From the NCBI GenBank assembly GCA_019695215.1, contig JAIBAK010000006.1:42280-106279 (forward strand): a stretch of 64,000 nucleotides of DNA, written 5' to 3'. Within the stretch, counting starts at the first letter, position 1. The number at the start of each line of letters is the position of its first letter. Origin of the DNA: Bacteroidia bacterium. Its GTDB lineage: Bacteria; Bacteroidota; Bacteroidia; UKL13-3. The notes under the pieces were generated by a model. It had not been told where the DNA came from. It saw nothing but the letters and a program-made list of their open reading frames with translations, and did no database searches. Made by a program: the position numbers and the translations under genes. Shown in pieces: positions 25,580 to 34,869 of this stretch.

Positions 25580-26929
25580 ATGGAAACAACAACAGGGAAC
25601 ACCGTAAAAAACGTGTTCGAAACCTGGGCCGAGGCTCAGAAGAAAGCAATGGATTCTTTTACTGAAAGCACCGAAAAGTTTCAAAAAGAAATCCTGAACA
25701 ACAACAAAACCGGTGAAGCAGCCGATTACTTCAAAAAATGGTATGATTCTCAAATGTCATTTTTTTACAACAACGAAAATAAAAACTCGTCAAACCCGAT
25801 GGATTGGTTTAATAACTGGATGAACAATCAGGCGGACATGGGTAAAAAAATGAATGAAATGACACAGGAGTGGATGAAAAATCTGAACAATCCTGCGGCA
25901 ATGATTAATTCAATTCCGGGAATGCCCGAAGAAACCAGAAAAAATATGGAGCAGGCCATGAATACCTATACCACATGGATGAACTCAATGACTTCGGCTT
26001 ACAACGACATGACCAAAAATTTTGGTAACCCCAATACTAAAGACTATTTCAGCAGCATGTTTAATAATACCGACAGCTACATGAAAATGTTTCAGCTTTG
26101 GATGCCGGTAATGAAAGCCATGAGCGATAAAACATATACTCCCGAGCAATTCGGACAACTGTTTAATACCGCGCTTTACAAAGATATGATGGATAAAATG
26201 TTTGGTTTTACTCCGGATTATATGAAAAGTATGTTCTCTAACCTCAACAGTTCGTATCAGGAGAATATGAATAAAATGATGGATTTAAACAAAGGCTATT
26301 TTGATAATATGAAAAACAGCCTGCACAGCAGCCTGCCTTCGTTTATTCAGGATCCGTTTAATTCATACCTGAATGCATACCAGAATATGTTTAATCACCT
26401 GCAAAATGCTTCAAATCCTTTTGCTAAGATGATGACCCCGGGTTTGGGAAAAGAGCAGATGGAGAAACTTACTGAACTAAGCAACCGTTTCAATATTTTC
26501 CAGGTTCGTAATTCACAAATGCAATACCTGGTGTACACCACCGGTATGAAAGCCATGGAAACTCTTTCTCAGAACCTGTACAACAAAATGAAGAATGGTG
26601 AAGAAACTAAAAGCTTTATGCAGTTGTATTCAGAAATGCTGAACACCATGGATAAAGCTTATGTGGAGCTGTTTGAAACAGAAGAATATTCTAAAATGCA
26701 GGCTGAACTGAGTTCAGTTGGACTTCGTATGAAAAAAGATATCGAAGACCAAATGGAAAAAATGTTTGCCAATGTACCTTTGGTACCCCGCTCGGAAATG
26801 GATGAGTTGTATAAAACCATTCACGACCTGAAATCACGTATTCGTTTGCTGGAAAAGCAAATTGACGGAGATTTTGAAGTAGAGGTAAAAGAACCAAAGG
26901 CTGCCTCAAAAAAATCAAAGAACGCATAA
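25580..26929 (+). CDS. phaE: Class III PHA synthase subunit PhaE
   Basis: 449 residues, longer than the roughly 350-400 usual for PhaE. Very rich in Met, Asn and Lys and almost all helical. WDxW-like repeats of aromatic and Met residues (MDWFNNWMNNQADMG, FQLWMPVMKAM) fill the N-terminal two thirds. The C-terminal third (VPRSEMDELYKTIHDL, LKSRIRLLEKQI) matches the PhaE family end, a coiled coil that binds PhaC. PhaE is non-catalytic but required for class III synthase activity and granule attachment. phaC follows after 108 bases and a hairpin. Confidence 0.85.
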   Translation: METTTGNTVKNVFETWAEAQKKAMDSFTESTEKFQKEILNNNKTGEAADYFKKWYDSQMSFFYNNENKNSSNPMDWFNNWMNNQADMGKKMNEMTQEWMKNLNNPAAMINSIPGMPEETRKNMEQAMNTYTTWMNSMTSAYNDMTKNFGNPNTKDYFSSMFNNTDSYMKMFQLWMPVMKAMSDKTYTPEQFGQLFNTALYKDMMDKMFGFTPDYMKSMFSNLNSSYQENMNKMMDLNKGYFDNMKNSLHSSLPSFIQDPFNSYLNAYQNMFNHLQNASNPFAKMMTPGLGKEQMEKLTELSNRFNIFQVRNSQMQYLVYTTGMKAMETLSQNLYNKMKNGEETKSFMQLYSEMLNTMDKAYVELFETEEYSKMQAELSSVGLRMKKDIEDQMEKMFANVPLVPRSEMDELYKTIHDLKSRIRLLEKQIDGDFEVEVKEPKAASKKSKNA

Positions 26930-26955
26930 GTTGAATTAATAGGTTTAATAGTAAG

Positions 26956-26994
26956 CAGCCGCAGATTCTTTGGAGTTTGTGGCTGTTTTTTTTT
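26956..26994 (+). terminator. Hairpin with T-run between phaE and phaC
   Basis: CAGCCGCA and TGTGGCTG pair (one G-U), extended by an inner weaker stem, followed by nine Ts. A full intrinsic terminator shape inside the operon, so it may set the PhaE to PhaC ratio. Confidence 0.7.
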
Positions 26995-27037
26995 CAAACT
27001 TCCTTAAATTCGTTTCGATTAAATCAAACCGTAAAAT

Positions 27038-28090
27038 ATGAATGTAAATGTAAAAGAAGTAATGACTGAGTTTACCAAAGCCAGCGAAAAACTGGTGAAA
27101 GGATATGAAACATTACAGCGTATAAAAGATGTGGAAGTAGCTACCACACCCAAAACATTGGTGTGGCAGCGCGATCATGTGAAAGTGTATCATTACAATC
27201 GCGAAACTCCGGCAAAATGTAAAATTCCGTGCCTCGTTTCATTTGCCATGATTAACCGGCAGGATGTACTCGATATTCAACCCGACCGCAGCTTAATGAA
27301 AAAGTTGCTTGATGAGGGACTGGATGTGTATATTCTTGACTGGGGATATCCCGGCAAACAGGACCGTTACCTCACCATGGAAGATTATATTCTGGGGTAC
27401 CTGGATGATGCCGTGGATTACGTTCGCAAAGCAAACAAAGCACCTAAAATTAATATGCTTGCCATTTGTCAGGGCGGAACATTCAGCATGATTTACGCTT
27501 CTCTGAAACCTGAAAAATTCAATACGCTCACCACCTTTGTGGCTCCGTTTGATTTTAAAGGAAATGAATGCATGCTTTACCGCTGGACAAAAGATATTGA
27601 TGTGGATGCGATGGTTGATAGTATCGGCACCATTCCCGGTTCCATGCTCGATCAGGGTTTTGGTTTCTTAAAACCAAGCATGAATATCAGTAAATACCTT
27701 GGTGTGATGGACTCATTGGAGGATGAGGAGAAATTGCTTTCTTTTTTGCGTATGGAAAAATGGAAAGCCGATCTTCCGAATATTGCCGGAGAAATGTTCA
27801 GAAAGTATATTAAAGACCTTTTCAGAGATAATAAACTAATAAAAGGAGAGATGGAGTTGGGAGGTAACAAAGTAGATTTAAAAAACATGACTGTTCCTTA
27901 CCTCAACGTGTACGCTACGGAAGATAATATTATCCCGAATACATCTACTTTACCCATTATGGATAAAATAGGGTCGAAGGATAAAACTTCTTATCCGTTT
28001 AAAGGCGGGCATATCGGAGTATTTGTTGGTTCTAAATCTCAGAAAGAATTAGGGCCGGCCGTTGCCAAATGGATTATGGATCGTTCATAA
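27038..28090 (+). CDS. phaC: Class III PHA synthase catalytic subunit PhaC
   Basis: 350 residues, the length of class III PhaC (class I and II are near 560-590). Alpha/beta-hydrolase fold with catalytic Cys144 in LAICQGGTFS, Asp296 in YATEDNIIP and His325 in FKGGHIGVF. The spacing agrees with the Allochromatium enzyme. DWGYPGKQDR and LTTFVAPFDF are further class III blocks. It polymerises (R)-3-hydroxyacyl-CoA on granules together with PhaE. No thiolase or acetoacetyl-CoA reductase is adjacent, so monomer supply probably comes via the nearby MaoC hydratase. Confidence 0.93.
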   Translation: MNVNVKEVMTEFTKASEKLVKGYETLQRIKDVEVATTPKTLVWQRDHVKVYHYNRETPAKCKIPCLVSFAMINRQDVLDIQPDRSLMKKLLDEGLDVYILDWGYPGKQDRYLTMEDYILGYLDDAVDYVRKANKAPKINMLAICQGGTFSMIYASLKPEKFNTLTTFVAPFDFKGNECMLYRWTKDIDVDAMVDSIGTIPGSMLDQGFGFLKPSMNISKYLGVMDSLEDEEKLLSFLRMEKWKADLPNIAGEMFRKYIKDLFRDNKLIKGEMELGGNKVDLKNMTVPYLNVYATEDNIIPNTSTLPIMDKIGSKDKTSYPFKGGHIGVFVGSKSQKELGPAVAKWIMDRS

Positions 28091-28112
28091 ACTAATATTA
28101 AGAATATTACCG

Positions 28113-28155
28113 AAAGGGACTTGTTTTGCAAAAAACAGGTCCCTTTTTATTTTTT
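28113..28155 (+). terminator. Terminator after phaC
   Basis: AAAGGGACTTGTTTT and AAAACAGGTCCCTTT pair over 15 bases with one G-U, four-base loop, then a T-rich tail. Confidence 0.88.
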
Positions 28156-28178
28156 GATTATGGCATTGGCATATACCC

Positions 28179-28206
28179 AAAAAGACTCATTGATGTGAGT
28201 CTTTTT
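28179..28206. terminator. Second, bidirectional terminator
   Basis: AAAAAGACTCA and TGAGTCTTTTT, a perfect 11-bp stem with a six-base loop. It can also end the convergent T9SS gene (28276-29262). Confidence 0.8.
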
Positions 28207-28275
28207 GAGTGTAAAGAAATTAAGTAACTAAAAAGTCATATGGGGTATAAGCCCGTTTTTTTATAGTGCCTGATT

Positions 28276-29262
28276 TTATCTTATTATAATGCGAACTGCC
28301 TGCACAGTGTATCCAAAATCGGTTTGTACTACATACACACCGCTGCTAAAAGTATCTCGTAACAGAATTTTGTGAGTACCGGGTCCATTCAATATAAAAC
28401 TACCCGCCACACTTCCATATGCATTTAAAATGGTTACCTGCACAGGCACTCTGTTGTATTGTTGGTACCCCAGATTAATAAACAACTCTTCACGGGCAGG
28501 GTTCGGGTAAACGGATATCATTTTGCCGGAACCGGTTCGTGTGCTTAGTGTTTTAGTGAGGTAAGAGTCCCCGTTCCGGTCAATCTGACGGATACGATAG
28601 TATTTTTCGCCATCATTTATATCCGTATCAAAAAACTGATAGTTTAGCGGAATATAACTTACTCCAGAAGCATTTACCCGGCCAATTTCCCTGAACGTAA
28701 TGAGGTCTTCGGTGCGTTCAATTACAAAATAATCGCTGTTCATTTCAGAAGATGTTCCCCACTCGCACATGACACCAATAGGGGTGGATACTAATCGCCA
28801 GTACGAATAAATAACCGGAAGCACCACTCCGTTGCACCACGAAATACCTGATGGAAAACAAACAGGTCCGGTAGTATTGGTGCTTCCTGCTGCCCACACT
28901 GTAACCCCGCCTATATCTATAAATGCTGAGTTTCCTCCTCCGGTTGCTGAAATGGCCGATGTATAGCCCACCAGATACACAGCCGAACCAACACTTAATT
29001 TAAGACGTTTGCCGTTATTGAGCACCACGGTGCCCGAATCGCTAATGAGCAACTGAGAAGAAGAGCCCGAACTAAAATCAATGGTTTGAGTAATGGTTAC
29101 CACATCTCCGGCTCTTATAATAATGGAATCTCCCGTAACGGGCAAAATTCCGTCCTGCCAGGTAGAAGCCGAGTTCCAGTTTCCATCGGCAGCACTCATG
29201 CGTATTGTTGCAAAACCCGGTTTAGCAATCAACACTAAAAGAACAAATAATAAGGAGCGCAT
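28276..29262 (-). CDS. Secreted T9SS type A sorting-domain protein
   Basis: 328 residues. Signal peptide, then ADGNWNSASTWQDGILPV and GDSIIIRAGDVVTI, a beta-helix start seen in G8-like and pectin-lyase-like secreted proteins. A fibronectin-like segment follows (SDYFVIERTEDLITFREIG, YYRIRQIDRNGDSY). The C-terminal sorting domain (about 248-328) begins SVYPNPAREELFINL. Exported by the type IX system, probably surface-anchored or released. Ligand or activity unknown. Minus-strand -7 box TAATTTTG at 29283-29290. Confidence 0.85.
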   Translation of the reverse strand: MRSLLFVLLVLIAKPGFATIRMSAADGNWNSASTWQDGILPVTGDSIIIRAGDVVTITQTIDFSSGSSSQLLISDSGTVVLNNGKRLKLSVGSAVYLVGYTSAISATGGGNSAFIDIGGVTVWAAGSTNTTGPVCFPSGISWCNGVVLPVIYSYWRLVSTPIGVMCEWGTSSEMNSDYFVIERTEDLITFREIGRVNASGVSYIPLNYQFFDTDINDGEKYYRIRQIDRNGDSYLTKTLSTRTGSGKMISVYPNPAREELFINLGYQQYNRVPVQVTILNAYGSVAGSFILNGPGTHKILLRDTFSSGVYVVQTDFGYTVQAVRIIIR

Positions 29263-29282
29263 AACATTAATAATTTGATGAA

Positions 29283-29290
29283 CAAAATTA
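29283..29290 (-). promoter_or_regulatory. -7 box TAATTTTG
   Basis: TAnnTTTG on the minus strand, 20 bases before the ATG at 29262. Confidence 0.45.
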
Positions 29291-29426
29291 CCTCTGCATT
29301 TTTCATCGCCCGATGACGGTGGTTGCTGCTAAGGTTGATTGTTGTCACTGCCTGCCTATGACGGGAATCATCTAACTGAATTGTTTGTTTTATAATTATA
29401 TTATGTTTTCTTGCACTTTAAAATAT

Positions 29427-30650
29427 ATGAGTACAGGATTCCGGCTTTTTGTTTTATTGATTTTAATTTCAGGAAACACATTCGCTCAAAAGGATAGTGT
29501 TCTTATTTTTTATAAAGACACGGTATTTATAAACCGCGGAAAAGCCATAGACTGGGATATTATTCATAAACAGCAGCAAAATCTCACTTTTACCGGAACG
29601 CGTATTGCTCAGGCGCCTTCTGATAAATACGACAGCACAGGCACCATATCGTTAAGCGGATATATTAGTTGTTACTACGGCATGTACTCAGATACATCAA
29701 ATGCAGCAGGATTTCAAAAGTTTCCTACATCGGCTCCCAAAACAGAAACATTTTCACTGAATATTGTACAGCTTTCAGCGGCCTATCGTTCGCGTAATGT
29801 CAGAGGTATTTTTACCTTTCATTATGGCGATATCCCTCATTGTGCCTGGTCTAATGAATACAATTTTATTCAGGAAGCCAATATAGGAATGCGTGTAGCT
29901 AAAAAACTATGGATTGATGCCGGATTGTTTCGAACCCATATCGGACTTGAATCCATACAACCCAGAGAAAATATTACCTACAGTCTGGCTACTACCACTT
30001 ACTATGAACCGTATTTTTTAAGCGGAGCCAAACTTACCTGGAATACATCTTCGAAACTTACACTGCAGGTAAATGTGTTTAATAGTTTTAATACCTTCAA
30101 CGAAACAAACAAAAACAAGGCATTTGGTATTGCCGCCTTGTATGAATTCAATCCAAATCTGAGTGTTACATTCAACACCATTCACTGCGATGAATCGCCC
30201 GTTTATGCCCCCATAAAACAAAGCAGAACGTATAACAACCTTTATCTTGTTTATAAATCAAAACATATAGATTTGGGGGCCGAAGCTAATTTTGGTATTC
30301 AGCAACACAGCAAACTCAGTGATTCAATGCAAACGGCCATAATGTTCAGCGGATTACTGGCTGTGAAGTATAAATTTAATGCTAAATATGCCGTTTATTC
30401 AAGGGTGGAATATTTTTACGACCCCGATGAAATTTTAACCGGACCTGTACAAAACGGACACCATCAACTGGTGGGCATTAATTTACTTGGGCTAACAACC
30501 GGGGTGGAATTAAAACCTATTATAAACTCGTATTTCAGATTAGAAGGCCGCTACCTGCAAACTACCAGCGATGAGGATATTTTTTTACTCAATAACAAAT
30601 CAAGTCATCAGCGTTGGGAAATAATAACCGGAATAGGAGTGTGGTTTTGA
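29427..30650 (+). CDS. Outer-membrane beta-barrel protein (OmpL/BBP2-like)
   Basis: 407 residues from ATG 29427; an in-frame ATG at 29385 would put 14 residues before the signal peptide (FRLFVLLILISGNTFAQ) and is not used. SGYISCYYGMYSD near the mature N-terminus and alternating short strands throughout (GDIPHCAWSNEYNFIQEANI, FFRLEGRYLQTTSDEDIF-like end) fit the putative porin-2 family. It ends in ITGIGVWF with a terminal Phe, the usual barrel-assembly signal. Substrate unknown. Followed closely by an alpha/beta-hydrolase gene (16 bases). Confidence 0.78.
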   Translation: MSTGFRLFVLLILISGNTFAQKDSVLIFYKDTVFINRGKAIDWDIIHKQQQNLTFTGTRIAQAPSDKYDSTGTISLSGYISCYYGMYSDTSNAAGFQKFPTSAPKTETFSLNIVQLSAAYRSRNVRGIFTFHYGDIPHCAWSNEYNFIQEANIGMRVAKKLWIDAGLFRTHIGLESIQPRENITYSLATTTYYEPYFLSGAKLTWNTSSKLTLQVNVFNSFNTFNETNKNKAFGIAALYEFNPNLSVTFNTIHCDESPVYAPIKQSRTYNNLYLVYKSKHIDLGAEANFGIQQHSKLSDSMQTAIMFSGLLAVKYKFNAKYAVYSRVEYFYDPDEILTGPVQNGHHQLVGINLLGLTTGVELKPIINSYFRLEGRYLQTTSDEDIFLLNNKSSHQRWEIITGIGVWF

Positions 30651-30666
30651 ACTTAAATTTCACCCC

Positions 30667-31512
30667 ATGCATCCAATTCATATGAATCAGCTGAACATTA
30701 ATGACCAGATAGAAATTGCCTATACGGATACGGGCAGAGGAGAGCCTCTTGTTTTTATTCATGGCTTAGCCAGCTATGGCAGTGTTTGGCAAAAAAATAT
30801 AAGCAGGCTAAAGGACAGTTATCGCTGCATTGCCATTGACCTTCCGGGCAATGGACGATCGAGTAAAGGAGATTTTCCTTTCAGCATGTTTTTTTATGCC
30901 GAATCGGTGGTGCAGTTTATACAGCGGCTTGGATTAAACGAGGTAAACCTGTGCGGTCACTCCATGGGCGGACAAATTGCTCAGATTATTGCCCTCCGTT
31001 ATCCTCAATTAGTAAAGAAACTGATATTGGCCGCTCCGGCAGGATTTGAGTTTTTTACCGCTCACGATAAATTACTCTTTAATCAAATGATGCTGCTGGG
31101 GAACTTTATTTATGCCGATGAATACCATTTAGCTTCTACCATACGCGATGGGTTTTCGGTAATTCCGGATGAAGCAGAAGGGATGATTAACGAACTTAAC
31201 GAACAATTATTTTCGGGTAAATTAAGTTATTACCGCTCCATGGTTACTGGCTCTATCAACGGAATGATGAATGAGCAGGTGTATGATTTTCTGCCACAAA
31301 TTCATTGTCCGGTACTGGTTATATTCGGGGAGAAAGATAAACTTATTCCTAATAAGCTAATACATCACACCACTACTGAAAAAGTAGCCAGACAGGGAAC
31401 TGCACAGCTTAAGCAGGGAACCTTACACCTTATTCCTAACTGCGGACATTTTGTTCAGTGGGAAAAAGCAGATGTGTTTAATCGTCTGGCAACTGATTTT
31501 TTACTGAAATGA
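30667..31512 (+). CDS. Alpha/beta hydrolase
   Basis: 281 residues (ATG at 30682 is an alternative). Standard fold markers: HGLASYGSVW oxyanion loop, LPGNGRSSKG, nucleophile Ser99 in CGHSMGGQ, Asp224 in GEKDKLIP and His261 in NCGHFVQWE. No signal peptide. Substrate cannot be told; relatives include esterases and C-C bond hydrolases. Its stop overlaps the next start by four bases (ATGA), so it is coupled to the flippase-like membrane protein. Confidence 0.88.
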   Translation: MHPIHMNQLNINDQIEIAYTDTGRGEPLVFIHGLASYGSVWQKNISRLKDSYRCIAIDLPGNGRSSKGDFPFSMFFYAESVVQFIQRLGLNEVNLCGHSMGGQIAQIIALRYPQLVKKLILAAPAGFEFFTAHDKLLFNQMMLLGNFIYADEYHLASTIRDGFSVIPDEAEGMINELNEQLFSGKLSYYRSMVTGSINGMMNEQVYDFLPQIHCPVLVIFGEKDKLIPNKLIHHTTTEKVARQGTAQLKQGTLHLIPNCGHFVQWEKADVFNRLATDFLLK

Positions 31513-32492
31513 GCCGCAACAAAAAATATAGCTGGTTAAGTCCGGTACTTTTTATCCTTCTGGGCGGAGGGCTGTTTTACTGGGTAGCTCAAAAATTTGA
31601 TATCACACAGGCAGTAGAAATCATTAAGCACGGAGAATATTGGAATATAATTCCTGTTATTCTTGTTTCTTTTTTAAGCTATTCCCTGCGGGTGCAACGC
31701 TGGCGCATGTTAATGAAAGCGGGCGGAAATCCATCTTCGTTTGCCAACGGGTTAATGGCACTTAGCATTGGCTACACCGTAAACTATGCTTTACCCCGTG
31801 TGGGAGAGGTTACCCGCAGTTTAATTATATGGCGAAAAGAAAAAACACCTTTTGAATTAACATTGGGTGCCGTGGTTACCGAGCGGGTGGTGGATATTAT
31901 GATGCTTTTTATAACCTGTACTGCGGCCTTACTTCTGCAGTTCGACAGGCTGCGGCAATTTATTCAAACCTTTATCTGGCTTCCACTCACAGGCAGGGCA
32001 GGGATGCCGGCAAAAGGCTGGTGGCTCATAGCAATAGCGCTGGCAGTTTTGAGCATTATCGGGCTGTTGGTGCGCAGGTTTTTCCAATCGGATAAAGTAC
32101 ATCACTGGCTTTATTCTTTTCTGAAAGGTTTGTTAAGCATTAAAAAGGTAAGTCCGTTTCGTTATTTTATTTTTTACACGCTCGGCATCTGGAGCTGTTA
32201 TTTTTTAATGACCTACCTCTGGACTTTTTCATTCCCTCAAAGCGCGTTTATAGGACCGCTGGCAGCATTTGTGGTGATGGTTACAGGTTCTATTGGCCGC
32301 TCCATTCCGGTGCAGGGGGGCGGAATGGGCGTGTATCATTCACTGGTTACCCCGGCTTTTATGCTGTATGGAGTAACCGAGCCCGTAGCATTTGCACTCG
32401 CCATTATCATTCATGGGGCGCAGGCTTTATTTACCTGTTGCATGGGGTTGGTTTGTTATTTGTGGTTGAGTATACAGGAATTAAAACATTAA
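31509..32492 (+). CDS. Flippase-like / lysylphosphatidylglycerol synthase TM-region protein (UPF0104)
   Basis: 327 residues with about eight membrane segments. RVQRWRMLMKAGG, SIGYTVNYALPRVGEVTRS and LGAVVTERVVDI are the signature blocks of the YbhN/AglD-type family; PVQGGGMGVYHSL occurs near the C-terminus. Members may move lipids or polyprenyl-linked sugars across the membrane. No synthase domain is attached. Co-translated with the upstream hydrolase. Its stop codon lies inside the left arm of the terminator hairpin. Confidence 0.85.
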   Translation: MSRNKKYSWLSPVLFILLGGGLFYWVAQKFDITQAVEIIKHGEYWNIIPVILVSFLSYSLRVQRWRMLMKAGGNPSSFANGLMALSIGYTVNYALPRVGEVTRSLIIWRKEKTPFELTLGAVVTERVVDIMMLFITCTAALLLQFDRLRQFIQTFIWLPLTGRAGMPAKGWWLIAIALAVLSIIGLLVRRFFQSDKVHHWLYSFLKGLLSIKKVSPFRYFIFYTLGIWSCYFLMTYLWTFSFPQSAFIGPLAAFVVMVTGSIGRSIPVQGGGMGVYHSLVTPAFMLYGVTEPVAFALAIIIHGAQALFTCCMGLVCYLWLSIQELKH

Positions 32493-32519
32493 ACCCGCAA
32501 AAAAGCGGGTTTAATGTTT
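32484..32519. terminator. 15-bp perfect bidirectional terminator
   Basis: AAACATTAAACCCGC and its exact complement, with a six-A loop. The TAA stop of the rightward gene is part of the stem. It also serves the convergent gene at 32536-32946. Confidence 0.88.
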
Positions 32520-32535
32520 GACTAAAATTGTCTTT

Positions 32536-32946
32536 TTAAAAATCATCCTCGTCAGGAGCTGCTTTAGCCGGAACCTTTCCTTTTCCGCGTTGTTGTACCT
32601 TTTGCTTACGGTTGTCGCGTACTTTTTCTTTTACGGCTGCATATTGTTTCTGTTGCTCCGGAGTAAGTACCGCCATCACCTGCCTGTCGGTATCCAAACG
32701 CAGTTGTTTCATGGCAGCATGTTTCACATTGGCACTGTCAGTTGATTGTTTTACAGCCTTCATTTTTTGTCCCTGTGTCCGGTAAATTTCTTTAATTTTC
32801 AAGGTTTGGTCATCGCTCAGGTTTAGGTGATTTTTTAAACGATAGGCCATTTTTTCAGCAGGTAAACTGTCGTGTTGCGCTTTCACACTCAACATACTTC
32901 CGCCCATCAAAATCATCAACAGGCATTTTAGCATTTTATTTTTCAT
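32536..32946 (-). CDS. Small exported Spy/CpxP-like helical protein
   Basis: 136 residues: signal peptide ending VKAQ, then helices with HLNLSDDQTLKIKEIYRTQ and VLTPEQQKQYAAVKEK. The LTPEQ-type repeat and spacing resemble Spy/CpxP (LTxxQ) periplasmic chaperones and related Bacteroidota proteins. The C-terminal 30 residues are Lys/Arg/Gln-rich, ending DEDDF. No regulator pair is nearby. Family call moderate. Confidence 0.68.
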   Translation of the reverse strand: MKNKMLKCLLMILMGGSMLSVKAQHDSLPAEKMAYRLKNHLNLSDDQTLKIKEIYRTQGQKMKAVKQSTDSANVKHAAMKQLRLDTDRQVMAVLTPEQQKQYAAVKEKVRDNRKQKVQQRGKGKVPAKAAPDEDDF

Positions 32947-33051
32947 ATACTTCTGAATTTATTGCGGTAAGATACCACAAATATTAAAAGGTTTAAGGTT
33001 TCTGTAGATTAATCTTATTTAAAACCATTCTACACTCTCGGTATTTAGGGT

Positions 33052-33059
33052 TATCTTTG
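33052..33059 (+). promoter_or_regulatory. -7 box TATCTTTG for mnmA
   Basis: Exact TAnnTTTG match 11 bases before the ATG at 33071. Confidence 0.6.
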
Positions 33060-33070
33060 CGCCATTAATC

Positions 33071-34180
33071 ATGAGTAAGCACGGTAAAATATTGGTGGCC
33101 ATGAGTGGCGGTATCGACAGTACGGTAACTGCTGTGATGCTGGCCGAGGAGGGGTATGAAGTGGTAGGTATTACCATGAAAACATGGGACTATGAAACTT
33201 CGGGAGGTAGTAAAAAAGAAACCGGTTGCTGCAGCCTTGATTCAATAAATGATGCCCGTACCATTGCCGTGCAATACGGCATTCACCATATGATTCTTGA
33301 TATCAGGGAAGAGTTTGGCGATTTTGTAATAAATAATTTTGTTGACGAGTATATAGCAGGCCGCACTCCTAATCCGTGTGTTTTATGCAATACCCATATC
33401 AAATGGGAAGCACTGCTCAAAAGGGCCAACATGCTGGATTGTGAATTTATTGCCACCGGCCATTATGCCAATGTGAGACAGGAAAACGGGCGTTACATTA
33501 TTTCGAAAGGGAAAGACGAGAATAAGGATCAAAGTTATGTGCTGTGGGGGCTTAGTCAGGCAAGTTTGGCAAAAACCCGTTTCCCTATGGGGCAGTACCG
33601 CAAGCCCGAAATTAAACAAATGGCTATTGATATGGGCTTTACCGAACTGGCTAAAAAAAGTGAGAGTTACGAAATTTGTTTTGTGCCCGATAACGATTAC
33701 CGCGGCTTTCTAAAACGCAGAGATCCCGGATTAGAAGCACGGGTTGACGGAGGTGATTTTGTACTCACCGATGGCCGCATCATAGGCAAACACAAAGGGT
33801 ATCCGTTTTATACCGTGGGGCAACGCAAAGGATTAGAAATTGCCGTGGGAGAGCCTTTATTTGTAGTAGAAATGAAACCGGAAACCAATACGGTTGTGCT
33901 TGGAAAAATAGAAGATTTAAACAGAAACGGAATGTGGGTGCGCGGACTAAACATGGTGAAATATGCTTCCCTTGCCGAACCAATGGAAGCTTTAACCAAA
34001 ATTCGCTATAAAGATGCAGGCAGTTTGAGTACCATAACTCAGGAAGGAAACCGCATGAAAGTAGAATTTCACACCGAGGTAAAAGCCATTGCTCCGGGGC
34101 AAAGTGCAGTTTTTTACGAAGAAAATGATTTAATTGGAGGCGGATGGATTGAGTCGGGTTTTCAGATACGGGCCAATTAA
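33071..34180 (+). CDS. mnmA: tRNA-specific 2-thiouridylase
   Basis: 369 residues. It thiolates U34 of tRNA-Lys, Glu and Gln. PP-loop SGGIDS at 12-17, catalytic Cys102 in NPCVLCN and Cys202 in SYEICFVPD, both essential in characterised enzymes. ATGHYANV and KDQSYVLWGL are further family blocks, and the C-terminal beta-barrel includes GQRKGLEIAVGEPL. A lipoprotein gene starts on the last base of its stop codon (TAATG), so the two are on one transcript. Confidence 0.96.
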   Translation: MSKHGKILVAMSGGIDSTVTAVMLAEEGYEVVGITMKTWDYETSGGSKKETGCCSLDSINDARTIAVQYGIHHMILDIREEFGDFVINNFVDEYIAGRTPNPCVLCNTHIKWEALLKRANMLDCEFIATGHYANVRQENGRYIISKGKDENKDQSYVLWGLSQASLAKTRFPMGQYRKPEIKQMAIDMGFTELAKKSESYEICFVPDNDYRGFLKRRDPGLEARVDGGDFVLTDGRIIGKHKGYPFYTVGQRKGLEIAVGEPLFVVEMKPETNTVVLGKIEDLNRNGMWVRGLNMVKYASLAEPMEALTKIRYKDAGSLSTITQEGNRMKVEFHTEVKAIAPGQSAVFYEENDLIGGGWIESGFQIRAN

Positions 34181-34863
34181 TGCGAAGTATAACTTATATA
34201 ATTTGTGCACTTGTTATTTTGTCGGCCTGTAAAAAAACTGAGCCCGATAAGGGAAATTATGCAGCCGGATACGAATACTTTCCGGTAAACAAAGGGCATG
34301 AGTTAATTTATGAGGTAGACTCCATTGTGTATGACGATTTCAATGGTTCGGTAGATACCTTTACTTACCTGTGCAAGGAAATTATTGCCGATACTTTTAG
34401 CGGAATAGATGGTCAAATCAATCAGCGAATAGAATGGTATTACCGGCAGCACGATACCGATGCATGGGAGTTTTTTCATGCAGGATTTTCTACCCTAACT
34501 CAATTTACAGCTGAGGTTACGCAGCAAAACGAAAAAATAATCCGGCTCATTTTTCCGGTAAACAGCTCTGCAAGCTGGAACGGGTATGCATACACTACAC
34601 ATACCGATAAGCCCGAATTTTATTACGACAATATCGGGTCGTCATACCAGGGAATAAATGAACTTTTTGTAAATACCATCACCGTGGTGGAGCAAAGCGA
34701 TTCGAACCTGATAGAACTGATGGAAAAAAACAGAGTCTACGCGCCTTATATAGGAATGGTTTACAGTCGCAACGATTCGCTCAATACACAATTTGATCGT
34801 GGCGGACAACCTAAAATAAACGGTTTGAGGTTGCGATACAAACTAAGCGCTTACATTAAATAA
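34180..34863 (+). CDS. Hypothetical lipoprotein
   Basis: 227 residues. Signal with lipobox ILSAC (Cys16). Mature part has YFPVNKGHELIYEVDSIVYD, a pattern seen in uncharacterised Bacteroidota lipoproteins with a beta-rich fold. No domain recognised. It shares one base with the mnmA stop and is followed after six bases by the S8 protease gene, so the three genes form an operon. Confidence 0.7.
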   Translation: MRSITYIICALVILSACKKTEPDKGNYAAGYEYFPVNKGHELIYEVDSIVYDDFNGSVDTFTYLCKEIIADTFSGIDGQINQRIEWYYRQHDTDAWEFFHAGFSTLTQFTAEVTQQNEKIIRLIFPVNSSASWNGYAYTTHTDKPEFYYDNIGSSYQGINELFVNTITVVEQSDSNLIELMEKNRVYAPYIGMVYSRNDSLNTQFDRGGQPKINGLRLRYKLSAYIK

Positions 34864-34869
34864 TTTCTG

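Noticed and set aside
29385..29426. Early ATG for the outer-membrane barrel gene
   Set aside because: It would place 14 residues with mixed character before the signal peptide.
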